From: Piscicola geometra
Taxonomy: Eukaryota; Annelida; Clitellata; Hirudinida; Piscicolidae
Length of the DNA: 64,000 bases
Direction: 5' to 3'
Assembly (NCBI GenBank): GCA_943735955.1
Contig: OX030965.1
Coordinates: 5,717,503 to 5,781,502, forward strand
The first letter of the stretch is position 1. Every line of letters starts with the position of its first letter. The notes below the pieces were generated by a model. That model saw nothing but the letters and a program-made list of their open reading frames with translations, made no database searches and had not been told where the DNA came from. Below are positions 51,320-63,831 of the stretch, piece by piece. Position numbers and translations under genes: made by a program.

Positions 51320-53225
51320 TTATTGTCCTCGTTTTCCCATAAAGCAAGAATTTACAACTGAGGCTGTTATAACGTCTGTTCAGAAGTGATTGAAATGCTG
51401 TAGTTGTTGTTGTTATTTGTTGATGATGATGATGATGATCATGATGATCTAACTAAGCTGTCTTCATTGACTTTTCAATGCCAACAACAACAGCAACAGA
51501 AACAACACCAACAGAAACATTCCACAACAACAAACTAAATAAAAAAATTAATAAATCCCCAGGAAGTAAGACAAGCTTTGAGCATTAATTTATAGGAAAC
51601 AACTGCCGCTTGCGATGGTGGCAAATGACAGTAGGTGTGGTTGGGAGTGAGTGCTAGTTGGTAGTGAGTGGTGGTGCATGGTGGTGCATGGAAGCGATGT
51701 ATGGTGGTAAGGTTAATGAGGGTGGTGCACGGTGGTGCATGGGACAATGGTCTATTCACGACTAGTGCTGATAATAATAATGAAATACTGGGCATTTATG
51801 AATAATACATTTAAAAATTAATAATAAAAAATTTCTGATATGTCAATAAATGAAAAGGATTCTGATGAGTACATTTATTCATCCACACTTCCTTCCATTC
51901 TTTCTTTCATTAATTCATCCACACTTCCTTCCATTCTTTCTTTCATCCATTAATCCACACCTCCTTCCATTCTTTCTTTCATTCATTCATCCACACTTCC
52001 TTCCATTCTTTCTTTCATTCTTTCATCCACACTTCCTTCCATTCTTTCTTTCAATCATTCATCCAACATTCCACTCATTCACCCATTCATCCATAATTTG
52101 ACTAATTAATTCACGCCAGTCAATTCAGTAGCATTACTAAGACATAGAAGAACCTCAATGAATGCATTCCATTCAATTCATCGCCACCTCATAACTCTTG
52201 CTCCACACACTATGACTTATATGCGAAATACAACACATGTGAATGCCACGACACACGACTTAATTATAATAAATTAATTAATAATCAGTAATTATTGAGA
52301 AGTAACTTTTTCCAGGGGCTTCTGGATGGAGAATGTTCCAATTTGATCCTCACAAACTATTTTGTGCTTTCATTGCCGGTTCAAAAGGGGGTGAGCCGAT
52401 GCCCTACAACACCACTGCAACACCACTGCAACACCACTACAACACCACTGCAACACCACTGCAACACCACTACAACACCACTACAACACCACTACAACAC
52501 CACTGCAACACCACTACAACACCACTACAACACCACTACAACACTTATGCAACACCACTACAACACCACTGCAACACCACTACAACACCACTGCAACACC
52601 ACTGCAACACCACTACAACACCACTGCAACACCACTGCAACACCACTGCAACACCACTGCAACACCACTACAACACCACTACAACACCACTGCAACACCA
52701 CTGCAACACCACTACAACACCACTACAACACCACTGCAACACCACTACAACACCACTACAACACCACTACAACACCACTGCAACACCACTGCAACACCAC
52801 TACAACACCACTGCAACACCACTACAACACCACTACAACACCACTACAACACCACTACAACACCACTGCAACACCACTGCAACACCACTACAACACCACT
52901 ACAACACCACTGCAACACCACTGCAACACCACTACAACACCACTACAACACCACTGCAACACCACTGCAACACCACTGCAACACCACTACAACACCACAC
53001 CAGCTCGCACCCAGCGTAGCGATCATCTCACAAGTTGCCTGCAATCTTTCAATGCCTTTTTATCTTTCAATTAATTTATTTCTATTTCTTTCTTTCTTTC
53101 TTTCTTTCTTTTTATATTTTGGTGGAATTAAATTTATATAAGTTCTTCCATTTATCATTGTGTTTCGTACCATCTTTTATGATAATATATTACATTTTAA
53201 CGCATTTTTTTCGTTTTATAAGATT

Positions 53226-53260
<35 letters not shown>

Positions 53261-53268
53261 TAATAATG

Positions 53269-53305
<37 letters not shown>

Positions 53306-54245
53306 TGAAGATTTATGAATTACAGTATGCCTGAGGTTCTCGTTATTCAAGTACACTTTAAATAAAGTACAATTTAAATTTAATTGTTTAACTCGTCCGA
53401 TTGTAAATAATAACTAAAGAAAAAATAATTGAAAAATTATAAGCTCATACATTGATTATATAATAAGATAATACCAAATATGATAATTAATAAATTAATG
53501 AGGCCTAATGAGGCTTAATGAGGCACCAGTGTTGAGTCTGGAAGGGGTGAGTGACGTGAAGAGTTCCGGCGAGCTGTGACACCTCCTCACACTGCCCAGG
53601 TAACCACTGAGCCGCTGGAAGTGCCGAGAAGCCAGTGATGATGATGATGACGAACAAGATGAAGATGAGGAAGAGGAAGATGATGATGATGAGGTTTGTT
53701 GCTTGTAATTTTGTTGTTGTTGTTGAGGTTGGAGTGTGGATCGTAGAGGTGTGTTGTTGTTGTTGTTGTTGTTGGAAAGGGTTGTTGCCGAGGCTGTGGA
53801 AAGTGCCTTGTTGTGTTGCAGACGACTGTCTCTCAGCTTGATGGGGTGTGGAGTGGACAACTGGTGTGTGGGAAGTCAACAGTTTCGGCGTGAAAAAATT
53901 GTGAAAATTATTAAATTACTCACAAATTATTCACAAATTAATCCAATTAATAATTAACTCATTCATGCCATTATCAATCAATCAATCCTTTTCCTATTTC
54001 AGCCATCTAGCATTCCCCTTAATCCCAAAAAATCAAACAACCAACCCTTCTATTCGCATCCGTCAGATATCCCATCTTCATCTTCCTCATTGGTTGAATC
54101 GTATCCAGATCTTCATCCCCGAACCCCTCTCCACTCGCCATCTCTCCCCTCATCACCACCCTCTCTCCCTCCTCCTCTTCTGGCAGTTGGCATGACAACA
54201 GCGCCTCTCTCATGTCCACCTCAAAGCCGTCGACTATTCTTTCTC
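45294..54245 (-). CDS. Collybistin/Asef-type Rho guanine nucleotide exchange factor (5' incomplete)
   Basis: Thirteen in-phase exons: 54245-54046, 53860-53527, 51159-51011, 50747-50661, 50424-50326, 48848-48192, 47969-47790, 47459-47355, 47188-46931, 46646-46518, 46384-46276, 46148-45729, 45526-45294 (stop TGA), about 985 residues. At least one 5' exon is missing because the first enters in mid-codon. Domains in order: Ser/Gln/Asn-rich N-terminus; acidic-basic segment; SH3 (ALWNHVSMDPDELPFKV, DWWYGRLRQRQGWFP); Asn/Ser/Thr linker of about 160 residues; DH domain (IREFISTEREYVKRLKD, ISTIFGNIEQIYLFS, PVQKICQYPLQLKEI, LINERKRKMESIEKL); PH domain (SSELVHHGEV, VLFLFDHQLFIFKK, ARWMEAF). SH3-DH-PH order and wording match ARHGEF9/ARHGEF4/SPATA13. 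The family activates Cdc42/Rac at membranes and, for collybistin, recruits gephyrin at inhibitory synapses. The PH domain holds an Asn-rich insertion of about 75 residues. Confidence 0.93.
47470..47638. repeat. (GAT)n-rich intron
   Basis: A GATGATGGT microsatellite occupies half the intron between the RhoGEF exons at 47355-47459 and 47790-47969. On the gene's strand it reads ATCATC and leads up to a CTCAG acceptor at 47460-47464. Confidence 0.9.
48991..49480. repeat. (TAG)n and (ACTC)n arrays
   Basis: A TAG run of about 105 bp (48991-49094) is followed by an ACTC array of about 210 bp (49267-49478) with occasional ACTAACACTC interruptions. Both lie in the RhoGEF intron between the exons at 48192-48848 and 50326-50424. 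Downstream, 50050-50325 is a CCCACTAACCCACTCAA-type degenerate repeat running up to the exon edge. Confidence 0.93.
51868..52085. repeat. CATCCACACTTCCTTCCATT repeat
   Basis: Five to six degenerate copies of a unit of about 36 bp. The array lies in the large RhoGEF intron between the exons at 51011-51159 and 53527-53860. An (ATT)n run at about 51255-51318 lies in the same intron. Confidence 0.85.
52405..52998. repeat. 11-bp minisatellite RCAACACCACT
   Basis: About 54 near-perfect copies of an 11-bp unit vary almost only at one purine (G or A). One unit near 52545 is broken by CTTATG. The unit has no stop in any plus-strand frame, so a long false reading frame runs through it. It lies inside a RhoGEF intron. 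Confidence 0.95.
53228..53304. repeat. (AAT)n microsatellite
   Basis: An AAT/GAT run of about 75 bp in the RhoGEF intron just upstream of the exon at 53527-53860. Confidence 0.95.
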
Positions 54246-54538
54246 CTGTAAACACCATTTTATCATTACTATAACCATCAACATTATCATCAACATCATC
54301 TTCATCATCATTAATATTTCAATTAATTAATTTTAGTAAGAATGATGATCATGATTATTTATACTATTATTAATGAATTATTTAAAATGTCTTCAACTGC
54401 AAAGACGGCATTCCAAATTTATTGCCACCGTATATCATCCATTTTTGAGTCCATAAAATATCGCTAAGTGGCACCTACCACACGCACAATAAAACATAAC
54501 ACACGCACATATAAAAACACCCAAAAACCTATAAAAAA

Positions 54539-54632
<94 letters not shown>

Positions 54633-57057
54633 TACAAACACACATAGACACACATGTGTGTGCTTATATGCCTCTAGAAAAAAACAGATTTCTTTATGTA
54701 TTGCTCAATAATTAATTTAGTGCATGGAATAAGTGTTTCAAAAAGATCAAAAAGATGCCTCAATTAGAGGTAATGATGAAGATTGAGTGAAGGTGTTGAT
54801 GGTGGCGATGATGATGACGGTGGTGATGATGGTGTTTGTGATGGTGATGATTTTGGTGATGATTATGGTGAAATTTAGATGTTTATCTTGATAAAGATGA
54901 TGATAGTGATGAAGACCGTGATGAAGGTATTATCTTGATGTGGTGATGATGATACTCACAATGATTATAATAGTGATGATGATAGTGATGATGATAGTGA
55001 TGATGATGATAGTGATGGTGGTGATGTTCAGGGATTTTACAGACCTAAATATAATACATAATAGGTTATTAAGAGTAATGATTCACGCTTCCGAAATTAA
55101 TTTAATGAAATGAATAACAAATCATTAAAAGTATGCGCTAAGAATATTCCACGATTATTTAACCCCTTTTTTTATTAATCTTTTATTCCATTCAATGCTA
55201 TTAGATGGAAGTGGTAATGATTGTTGCTTTATTACTTGGAAAGCCGTTTAGAAGCCATAATTTGTATGCCATCAAAGTTGAAACATGAGTATTCATTTGA
55301 TATGCAACAGACTTTCATGGAAAAGGAGAAGAATAATAAATTATTAATATTACTTTTGTTATAGATATTATATTTATTATTATTATTATTATTAAAGAAT
55401 CAAATTTCAATGTAAAAGAATAAGTAATACACATAGATACACACAAAAACGTAATTTGAGGGTTAATTAAACAAAAACTTACTAAAAATTGGATGCAGTT
55501 GAAAGAAAAAAATCAGTTAGCACTAAAGCAACATCACTATCATGCCCATAAAAGTAATCATCATGATAATGGAAACCATCAACATCTTTTCTTTCACCTT
55601 CTCATCATCATCATCATCAACATCATCATCATCATCAACATCATCATCATCATCACCATCAACATCCCCATAATCATCATCAACATCCTCATCAGTTTTC
55701 CACAATCTCTAATCTACCCTTATGCATACAAACAAACTCAATAATAAACTGGTTTAATCTTGTTGAGTGTAGCTTGCCACAGAAGCAATTGATTAAAACT
55801 AATTCAATCAATTAATGACTGACTTAATATATTCAATATACATTGATTATGTAGGTAAGTACCCATTAACCCAATTAGTGCAACTAATTAGATGCATGGG
55901 TGCACTAATTGCGTAATCAAGTGATGGAATGGATTGGAAACACCTGGAAATCAGTGGTGCATATCACAACCGTGCAACACCATTTCAGAGTAGGAAAAGT
56001 GATGATGATGATGATAATGATGATGATGATGATGATGATGATGAGCAAAGTAGTAATGATTTGACTTTGTAGGTTCATTCAAATAAATGTTGAAAAATTA
56101 AAAATAATCATTTTAAAATATTGTATACAAATTTGATTTTAAACAGCTTCAAAATAAATAAATTTAAAATACACAATAATTAAAAATATATTTTCACTAA
56201 AAAAGTTTGATTAAAAATAGATTACAACATTTATTATAAGAATTAATGATGTTGGAAGAAAGGAGGAGAGATAAGGAATGGAACTTGGTCCCTAAATGTG
56301 GTAGCCTTTGAAATGTGATACTCAAATAGTTTGTACTCAAATCTCAAGTATCAGGTTTAAAGAGGTATAAGAAAGTGGCTCTCAATAGTGACATCTGTGC
56401 TCTAATAATTATTTTTTATTGGTTTAATTAAATGTTTGTATTTATTAAATATTTTAGTTTGTAATAAAGTTTTTTAACATTTTAGATTTGTAATGATTTT
56501 TTATATTTCGTTTTTTTTTCAAAATGGTTATAATTTTTGGGGAGATTTAGAATTTTAATTTTGAAATGTAATGTATATTTGAACATTATTTCAAAAATAA
56601 TAACTAACCCTGTTTTTTGGCAGCAGAAATCATTTAGGTCTAATATTTAGACATTTGATAAATATTAATTGATAATTTCAAATGACTAGTTTTCTGTTAT
56701 TGCACGATCAACAAAAAATCAACTAAAAAATAGATATGATAGTTTAGTACAAAAACTGTGAACACAAATGATTTGTGTTTTGTAGAAATGCTAAAAAATG
56801 AACCAGTGGGCGGAAAAAATATCAGGTTAATATTTGAATTAAATTAAATATATATCCGCCATGATTATAATGAAAAGTGAATGTTATAAATACTAATGAT
56901 TGCTTTATATTCATAAATAAAGTTTAAAATAAAAAAATTTCAGGTTTTCCATTTTTTTAGTAAAACTTGAAAATTGAGTTTAACTTTTAAATTTCATTAC
57001 GAGTTATTATAGCAACGCTTTCGTTAGATACAGAAAGTAAAAAAAATTAAGTTCAAA
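54246..57057. other. Spacer between RhoGEF and SPAG6
   Basis: It should contain the first RhoGEF exon or exons, its promoter, and the SPAG6 promoter, but I could not identify an exon that ends in the right phase. Repeats fill much of it: (CA)n at 54541-54630, GATGGTGAT-type runs at 54780-55030, (CAT)n at 55600-55700 and (GAT)n at 55999-56045. The last kilobase (56050-57050) is unique AT-rich DNA. Confidence 0.5.
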
Positions 57058-58279
57058 ATGTCAAACAGGCAGATTTTACAAGGTAAAACTTTGAATATTT
57101 TTAATGAAATATTTTTTGATAATTTCTAAATATTATATGGAATAAGAATATTTTTATCAGTCAACTATTTTTATTTATAATACATTCAAAGAATTATACA
57201 CACATGTACATTTTTATATGTATGAATACATTTTTCAAATGCTAAGGACCAAAAATTAATATTTAAACCCCAATATACAGAAATATCCAATAAAAAACCA
57301 TATACACTCATAAACTAAAACTCAATTTTGACAGCATTAGAGCAGTACCAGAAGGCTCGACAGGTGTTCGTTCAGGCGATTGCAGACCAAGCGAACAGGG
57401 CACAAGCGGTCGAAGCGCTGTACGAAGCAGGAGTCATCCACCAGCTCAAACCCCTCCTGATGGACAACGTGCCGACCATCCAGCAGACGGCAGCTCTCGC
57501 ACTGGGCAGGATATCGAACCACAGCGAAAAGTTCGCCGAGTCGATCATCGACTGTGGAGTCCTGCCACACCTCGTCTACTCACTCACCGAACAAAATGTT
57601 CGATTTTTGCGTTAAAATATGGATTGATTGTCTATGTATGTATAGAAAGTGAAGACTTCAGTAATATGAGAGCTTTAACCGTTAAAGGTTAACCCCTATT
57701 ACTTAAGATAGGCCCTAGCACAGAATAGTTTACTTTTCGGTATTCAGGCTAAAATTTGCGATTATGCCGAATACGAATTGTGGTCACGTTGAATCCGTTC
57801 AAATCGAAAGGTTTCAATTCAGAAAATTGTTTTGGAATCTAAGTGTATTATTTTGTTTTTTGAACCACCATAATCATTTTCATTGTCATCATAATCCCCC
57901 CCACCCACAACAACCACCACTACGACCAGAGATTCTACAAAAAAGCCGTAGCGTTCGTCTTAAGAACAGTGGCGAAACACAGCTACAAACTAGCGCAGGC
58001 GATCGTCGACTGCGGTGCCTTAGAGGCGCTGGTGGTGTGTCTGGGAGAGTTCGATCCTGGCGTGAAGGAGTCGGCCGCTTGGGCGCTCGGAGACATCGCC
58101 AAGCATAATCCTTGTGAGCAGGGAGAGGGGGGATTTTGATAGGGTTTAAGGGTTTAGTCGCATTTGCATTTATACAAATAATACAATACAATACAGCGAT
58201 GAATATTTTCATCGTGGTGGAAAGCCGGAAAGCTACAAGACCAAACAAACCCACACGCACACACACACACACACACACG

Positions 58280-58318
<39 letters not shown>

Positions 58319-60331
58319 ACACACACATACACACACACACACACACAGATCTGGCTCAGGCAGTGGTGAACACAGGGGCTCTGGCATTGTTGGTGTTGAG
58401 TCTGCAGGAGCCGGAAGAAGCGGTAAAACGGTAGATAACATACATTAAATGAATTCATTTTATATATAAAAATTTAGAATAATTAAATAATATATACTTA
58501 TATGTTTTATAAAGACCAGAATTCAATAGCGGTCTCTATTGATTCAATGCTAAATTTATAAATAATTTGTCCTTTCAGTTCCACCCATCTTCCAAGCATC
58601 AATCAAACAATCCACCCAACCATCCACCCAACCTTCCACCCGACCATCCATCCAACCATCCACCGAACGCACCCAACCACACAACCACCACCCATCCACA
58701 GAACAACCACACCCAACCACACAATCACCACCCATCCACCGAGAACCACCTAAACACACAACCACCCACTATCCACCATCAAACCACCACCACACAGGGT
58801 AGCAGCACTGGCTCTGAGCGAGATATCGAAGCACACGGTTGAGCTGGCGCAAGCAGTGGTCGACTGTGGAGCCATCTCACACCTCGTCCGACTCATCGTT
58901 TCAAATGACGCCAAAGTCAAGGTGGAACAGGGGGAACAACTATGTTAAAACTTCTGCAATGATATCTATATAACCATAAAAAATCACATGAGAACCACAA
59001 CGTTATCTAAAACTTTAGGTACATTACCATACAAAAACTACACCACAAGCACTACAACGCCATCTAAATAACCATTGCAATCCGAACAATACTGTTATAT
59101 TTTGCAAATAGATTTCTACACCAAAATGTTCTCCAACACTACCGATAGAATACACCAATTTAATTAATATAATCAATACTCAAAACACCACAAGAAGCAA
59201 GCCACCAACACAACCAAAACCACCATCAACCACACACCAACAGAGACAGGTATACGCGGCACTGAGTCAAATCGCCAAGCACAACATCGAGATGGCGAGT
59301 CTGGTGGTCGAGGCTGAGTTGTTTCCGAACGGCATTTACTCGCTAAAGGACGCTGACGACTTGGTGAAGAAGAACGCTGCCACCCTCCTCAGAGAGATAA
59401 GCAAGCACTCGGCCGAGGTGGGTGGATGGTTGGGTGTGAGTGGGTGGTTGGGGGTTTATTTGTGTGTGTGTGTGTGTGTGGTGGCGGTGTATGTGTGTGA
59501 GAGGGGGGTGTATGTGTGGGGGGTGTATGTGTGTGGGGGGTGCGTGCGATGGATGGAAGTGGTTTTTTTGAGAGTTTTGACGGTTGAGGTGTGTGTGTTG
59601 AGGGGTGGCTTTGGATTGGTTTTTTGCAGTGGAAAGAAGTTTGTGCCAACACACACATGCACACACACACACACACACACAAAAACACACACATACACAC
59701 ATAGTTATCTCAGCTGATGGTCAACTCTGGAGCGCTGGGAGGTATCATTGACTACTTGGGAGACACCAAGGGCAGTGTCAGGTGTGTGCGTGTGTACGTG
59801 AAGATTTAAATGGGATGTGAAAGGGTTTAAATTAGTTTTAACTTATTCATCTTAATTTTAATTGGTTTGATTATAACAAAGCGATTAAAATTCCAAATTC
59901 AGACTACCCGGCATAATGATGTTGGGCTACGTGGGTGCCCACTCCGACAACCTAGCCATGTCCATCATCATCCTCAAGGTACTGATTTGTTTTTTCTTAT
60001 TTTGGCATCATCATCATCTCCATCACCTCCATCATCATCATTTCCATCATCATCATCTCCATCATCATCCTCATCTCCATCATCATCATCTCCATCATCC
60101 TCATCCCCATCATAATCATCTCCATCATCATCATCCTCTCCATCATCATCCTCTTCATCATCATCATCCTCTCCATCATCATCATCCTCTCCATCATCAT
60201 CTCCATCATCTTCAGGGCGTCATAGTGTTGGGGGTGATATTGTGTGAAGAGTATGAAGACCACATATTGTCGGCCACTGCATGGAGTATCGGCCAAATCG
60301 GTGTGTGTGTTTGTGTGTGTGTGTGTGTATA

Positions 60332-60371
<40 letters not shown>

Positions 60372-61834
60372 TGTGTGTATGTGCTTCTGCATGTGTGTGT
60401 GTGTTGATACGTCTTTTTACATTTATATATTCAAATACAAACACACATACTAAGACACGCACACACAGGCAGACACACACCAGAGCATGCCAAGGTGGTA
60501 GCCGTAGCGAACATGCTGCCAAAACTGCAGCAGATCTTCGTCAACCCCGCCTCCTCTGACGACCTCAAACTCAAGGTGATCCTGATGATGATGATGGTTT
60601 AGTAAACCTCCATCTTGTAACTACTGCTAATTAAAAAGTCTTTTAAATTTTGAATTTCACATTTATTTAAAAAGATATTTTTTTAATCTTATTTTCTTTT
60701 GAAATATCAAATTAATTTGACATGAAAGAACATATTCAATTGACATATGCCAATCATTGATGTCTCCGAGAGTCGAGGGGACCAACATTTTTTGTAGTCT
60801 TCACTAGAAATCAATATCACCAGAAACCTTGAACGTTTTCTCCCAAAAGCATGCATAATCAAAGATTTAAAGTTGTTCATATAGGGTGTTACATAAGTTT
60901 ATGCAAATGAAATTGACAATTGCAAGATTTTACAAGCGCCAAACATGCAAACAGACGAGGAACGCCTTGAAGGCGATAATACAGAAGTGCACGCACATCC
61001 CTGCTTTACAACAACTTCTCCATGACGCGCCCATCAACATTCTCAAACACATCCTAGGTGGGTGGCGTGATGGGTGTGAGGAGGTCGAGGGTAGGGTGGG
61101 TGAGGGGAGAGAGGTGAATAATGGTGAGTGAGGGGCAGGGGTGCGTAATGGGGGGCAAGAAAGAGAGAGGGGGCAGGGATGGGTGAAAGAGCAAAAGTGG
61201 GCATTTTGAAAATTTAAATAGTATTAATAATGATGATGATGCTGATAATGATGATGATCTCGTTGAAGGTCAATACAGCAAGATCTTGCCCCATGATGCC
61301 AGTGCCCGGAGGATGTTTGTAACCAGTGGAGGTGTGTCTTTGATCCCACAATGTGGGATTCCCACATACACACAAACACACGCACACAAATACACGCACA
61401 TAATCACACACACACAAACACACGCACACACGTACACACACGCACAGGCCTCAAGAAGGTGCAAGAGATAGAGGCAGAGCCGAACAGCCAACTGGTCGAC
61501 TTCATCAACATCATCAACAGCTGCTACCCAGAAGAGATCGTCAAGTAAGTCTTCATACATTATTCATTCATTCATCCATTATTTTATTTATTCATCCATT
61601 CATTCATCCATTATTTTATTTATTCATCCATTCATTCATCCATCTATTTATTTATCAATTTATTAATTTATTCATCCATTTATTCATTCGCTTGAGTGGC
61701 GTGTGGGGAAATAGTGACTTAGTAACCAGAAACAGAAGAACCTTTTTTTAAAATATTTAAGTCTTTTTAGAAATTACGATCATTTAACCTTCACCTTCAT
61801 CATCCTCAATATCTTCGTCATCCTCCTTCTCATC

Positions 61835-61865
<31 letters not shown>

Positions 61866-61921
61866 CCATCAGGTATTACTCTCCTGGTTACCCGGACACA
61901 CTGCTGGAGCAGATAGAATGA
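57058..61921 (+). CDS. SPAG6: Sperm-associated antigen 6 (axonemal armadillo-repeat protein)
   Basis: Fourteen exons join in phase to 502 residues, near the family norm of about 509: 57058-57082, 57335-57597, 57930-58113, 58349-58430, 58798-58921, 59244-59417, 59705-59781, 59903-59978, 60216-60300, 60469-60575, 60955-61057, 61269-61331, 61448-61544, 61873-61921 (stop TGA). The protein starts MSNRQILQALEQYQKARQVF and runs through eight or so armadillo-like repeats (PTIQQTAALALGRI, AQAIVDCGALEALV, FDPGVKESAAWALGDIAKH, LPGIMMLGYVGAHS). It ends YYSPGYPDTLLEQIE, the near-invariant family C-terminus. SPAG6/PF16 is a structural protein of the axoneme central pair needed for ciliary and sperm flagellar motility. 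Identity is very secure. Several of its introns have GT-rich starts and CA-rich ends. Confidence 0.97.
60301..60468 (+). repeat. Intron flanked by complementary GT and CA tracts
   Basis: SPAG6 intron 9 (168 nt) consists of a GT tract of about 100 nt beginning at the donor, a short unique middle (about 60405-60438), and a CA-rich tail ending ACACACAG at the acceptor. In RNA the two halves can pair as GU-rich with CA-rich. Confidence 0.85.
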
Positions 61922-61978
61922 TGATGATGATGATGATGTCATTGAGTGGATGACGGTGATGGCAGGAGGAGAAGAATG

Positions 61979-62157
61979 AATAAAAGAGATAATATGTAAA
62001 GAGTGTAACAGTAAGTAATAAAAAGTTGAAATTACTCCTGATGATAGTTTTGATAAAGATTATAGTTTTGATAGTGCTTATGATACTCTTTAACGGTTTC
62101 CATGACTATAAATAAACTCTTGAAATGAAGATTTATAAATTAATATCACTATTTATT
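61979..62157. terminator. Poly(A) signal candidates of SPAG6 and Mis18
   Basis: AATAAA at 61979-61984 lies 58 bases after the SPAG6 stop. On the minus strand AATAAA at 62157-62152 lies 228 bases after the Mis18 stop. The genes converge with 463 bp between their stop codons. Confidence 0.55.
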
Positions 62158-62384
62158 CAAGTCTTTTGTGATGAAAAATTAGAAATAAAAATATAATTTT
62201 TACTTGGCATTTTAATCGAATTAATTGATTAAATATGAAGTGAAAAAAATTAATTAAATGAAAAACCAACAGAACTAGAAAAATACAGTTAAAAGAATTT
62301 CATCTCAGAACATGAACCAGCGCTATACAAATTAAAAAAACGAAAAAGTTAGGCACATATAACCAAAGAATCGAAATTGTTGAG

Positions 62385-62834
62385 TCACATGAATTCTTTG
62401 TTGAATTCCTCTTGCATTTGGCCACCACCCACCCTCTTCTCCAACACCATTATCCTCTGTTCTTGGATCAGCAACACTTCCTTTACCTGTCGTGACGTCA
62501 TTTAATCAAATAAAGAACTAATTAATTAATTTAATCAATTAAAGAACTAATTATTAATTAAATAATTAATATAATTTACTATTAGTAACACTATATTGCT
62601 ATGATTTCTCGAAAAAACAAACTTTATCATAATCATCATCACCACCACCCTAACCAACACTCACCTTGTTTAGTTCCCTTTCAAACCTAGTTTCACCACG
62701 ATTATCGTCTTCATCACCCCCATCCTCATCATCACCTCTATCATTATCATTATCATCGCCAACACCATCATTTTCATTACAAGAAAGTATTCCTACTCCA
62801 GTCTTGTACCTGTAGTATTTAACAATTTAGTTGC

Positions 62835-62920
<86 letters not shown>

Positions 62921-63831
62921 CAGTAGTAGTAGTAGTGGTAGTCGTAGTAGTAGTAGTAGTAACACCTCTTCAAATGCTTGTTTGAGAGACAGTATGAATT
63001 TCTGATTTTATCAAGTTCTTGAGAAGTGGTTTTGAAAAGATGACCTATCTGTTGGGGATGATGATGATAATGATATTGATGTTAACGATGATGATGCTGA
63101 TATTGTTATTAATGATGATAATGATAATATTTATGGAAAAAAAATAATTTTCCAAAAATTGCAATAAATGCTACAGAAGGCTAGAGACCTGTACTGAGCA
63201 CTTTGAACACTTGAGTGTGATGAAGGAACTATGGAAGGAAGTTTTACGTTTTTAAAACTTTTAAATTCAATTATGATAAATGAGTATCATTATAAATGAA
63301 TAATTACAATGTATTATGAAGTAAATGAAAAATTATAAATAAAATTGTTAAATTAATGTTTATGAAAAAATTTCATGGCTTCCAACCATCCAAAGAACTG
63401 CTTCTGAGTTGAAATTATCATCTTAGAGCCCATGCTTAAAGAGCCTTTTGCCACCACTATATGGTTGGTCAGAGCAGTTGAATGATATAATGTTTACATT
63501 GTGAAAACATAAAAAAAATATTTGCAAGATTCAATAATACAAAATATTGGAAATAAATTATTTTTTTAGTAAATATAATACTAAATAATAATAATTATCA
63601 TTATTTTCTTAATCCCCAGCCTTTGAAGCAGGTGAATCCTTCAATGGAGGCTTTTGCAAGTAGATTGGCAGAGTCTGCAATGATTCTATCGCATTCGAGG
63701 CATGAATACACAACCACTGAACACTTTTCTAAAGACTTTCTTGGAGTTCTATGGGCAGGAGTGACGCTGTAATGGTTGTCAACGTTCATGTTGTTCTCAG
63801 TGTCACTGTGGTTTGTTTCGTCAGATGACAT
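62385..63831 (-). CDS. Mis18 kinetochore/centromere-licensing protein (Mis18-alpha/OIP5 family)
   Basis: Six exons join in phase to 216 residues: 63831-63621, 63456-63387, 63228-63189, 63048-62966, 62809-62665, 62486-62385 (stop TGA). The Mis18/Yippee zinc fold is visible as CLEC (C44, C47) and CSKC (C101, C104), followed by IGHLFKTTSQELDKIRNSYC, which matches the family's G-VYRTTP--LD--RD-FC pattern. An acidic Asp-rich linker and a C-terminal coiled coil (VKEVLLIQEQRIMVLEKRV) follow. Mis18 proteins form an oligomer that marks centromeres for new CENP-A loading after mitosis. The first intron lacks a GT donor. The phase-consistent junction is AAAG/GCTGGG, a GC donor. I cannot say whether this is the alpha or beta paralogue or a single ancestral gene. 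Confidence 0.88.
62836..62962. repeat. (TAG)n microsatellite in a Mis18 intron
   Basis: About 40 TAG units end three bases before the splice donor of the Mis18 exon at 62966-63048. On the gene's strand the intron therefore begins GTGTTACTACTACTAC. Confidence 0.95.

Noticed and set aside
52295..53074. 259-codon His/Thr/Asn/Leu repeat frame
   Set aside because: Translation of the 11-bp minisatellite, which is open in all plus-strand frames. It lies inside a RhoGEF intron on the other strand.
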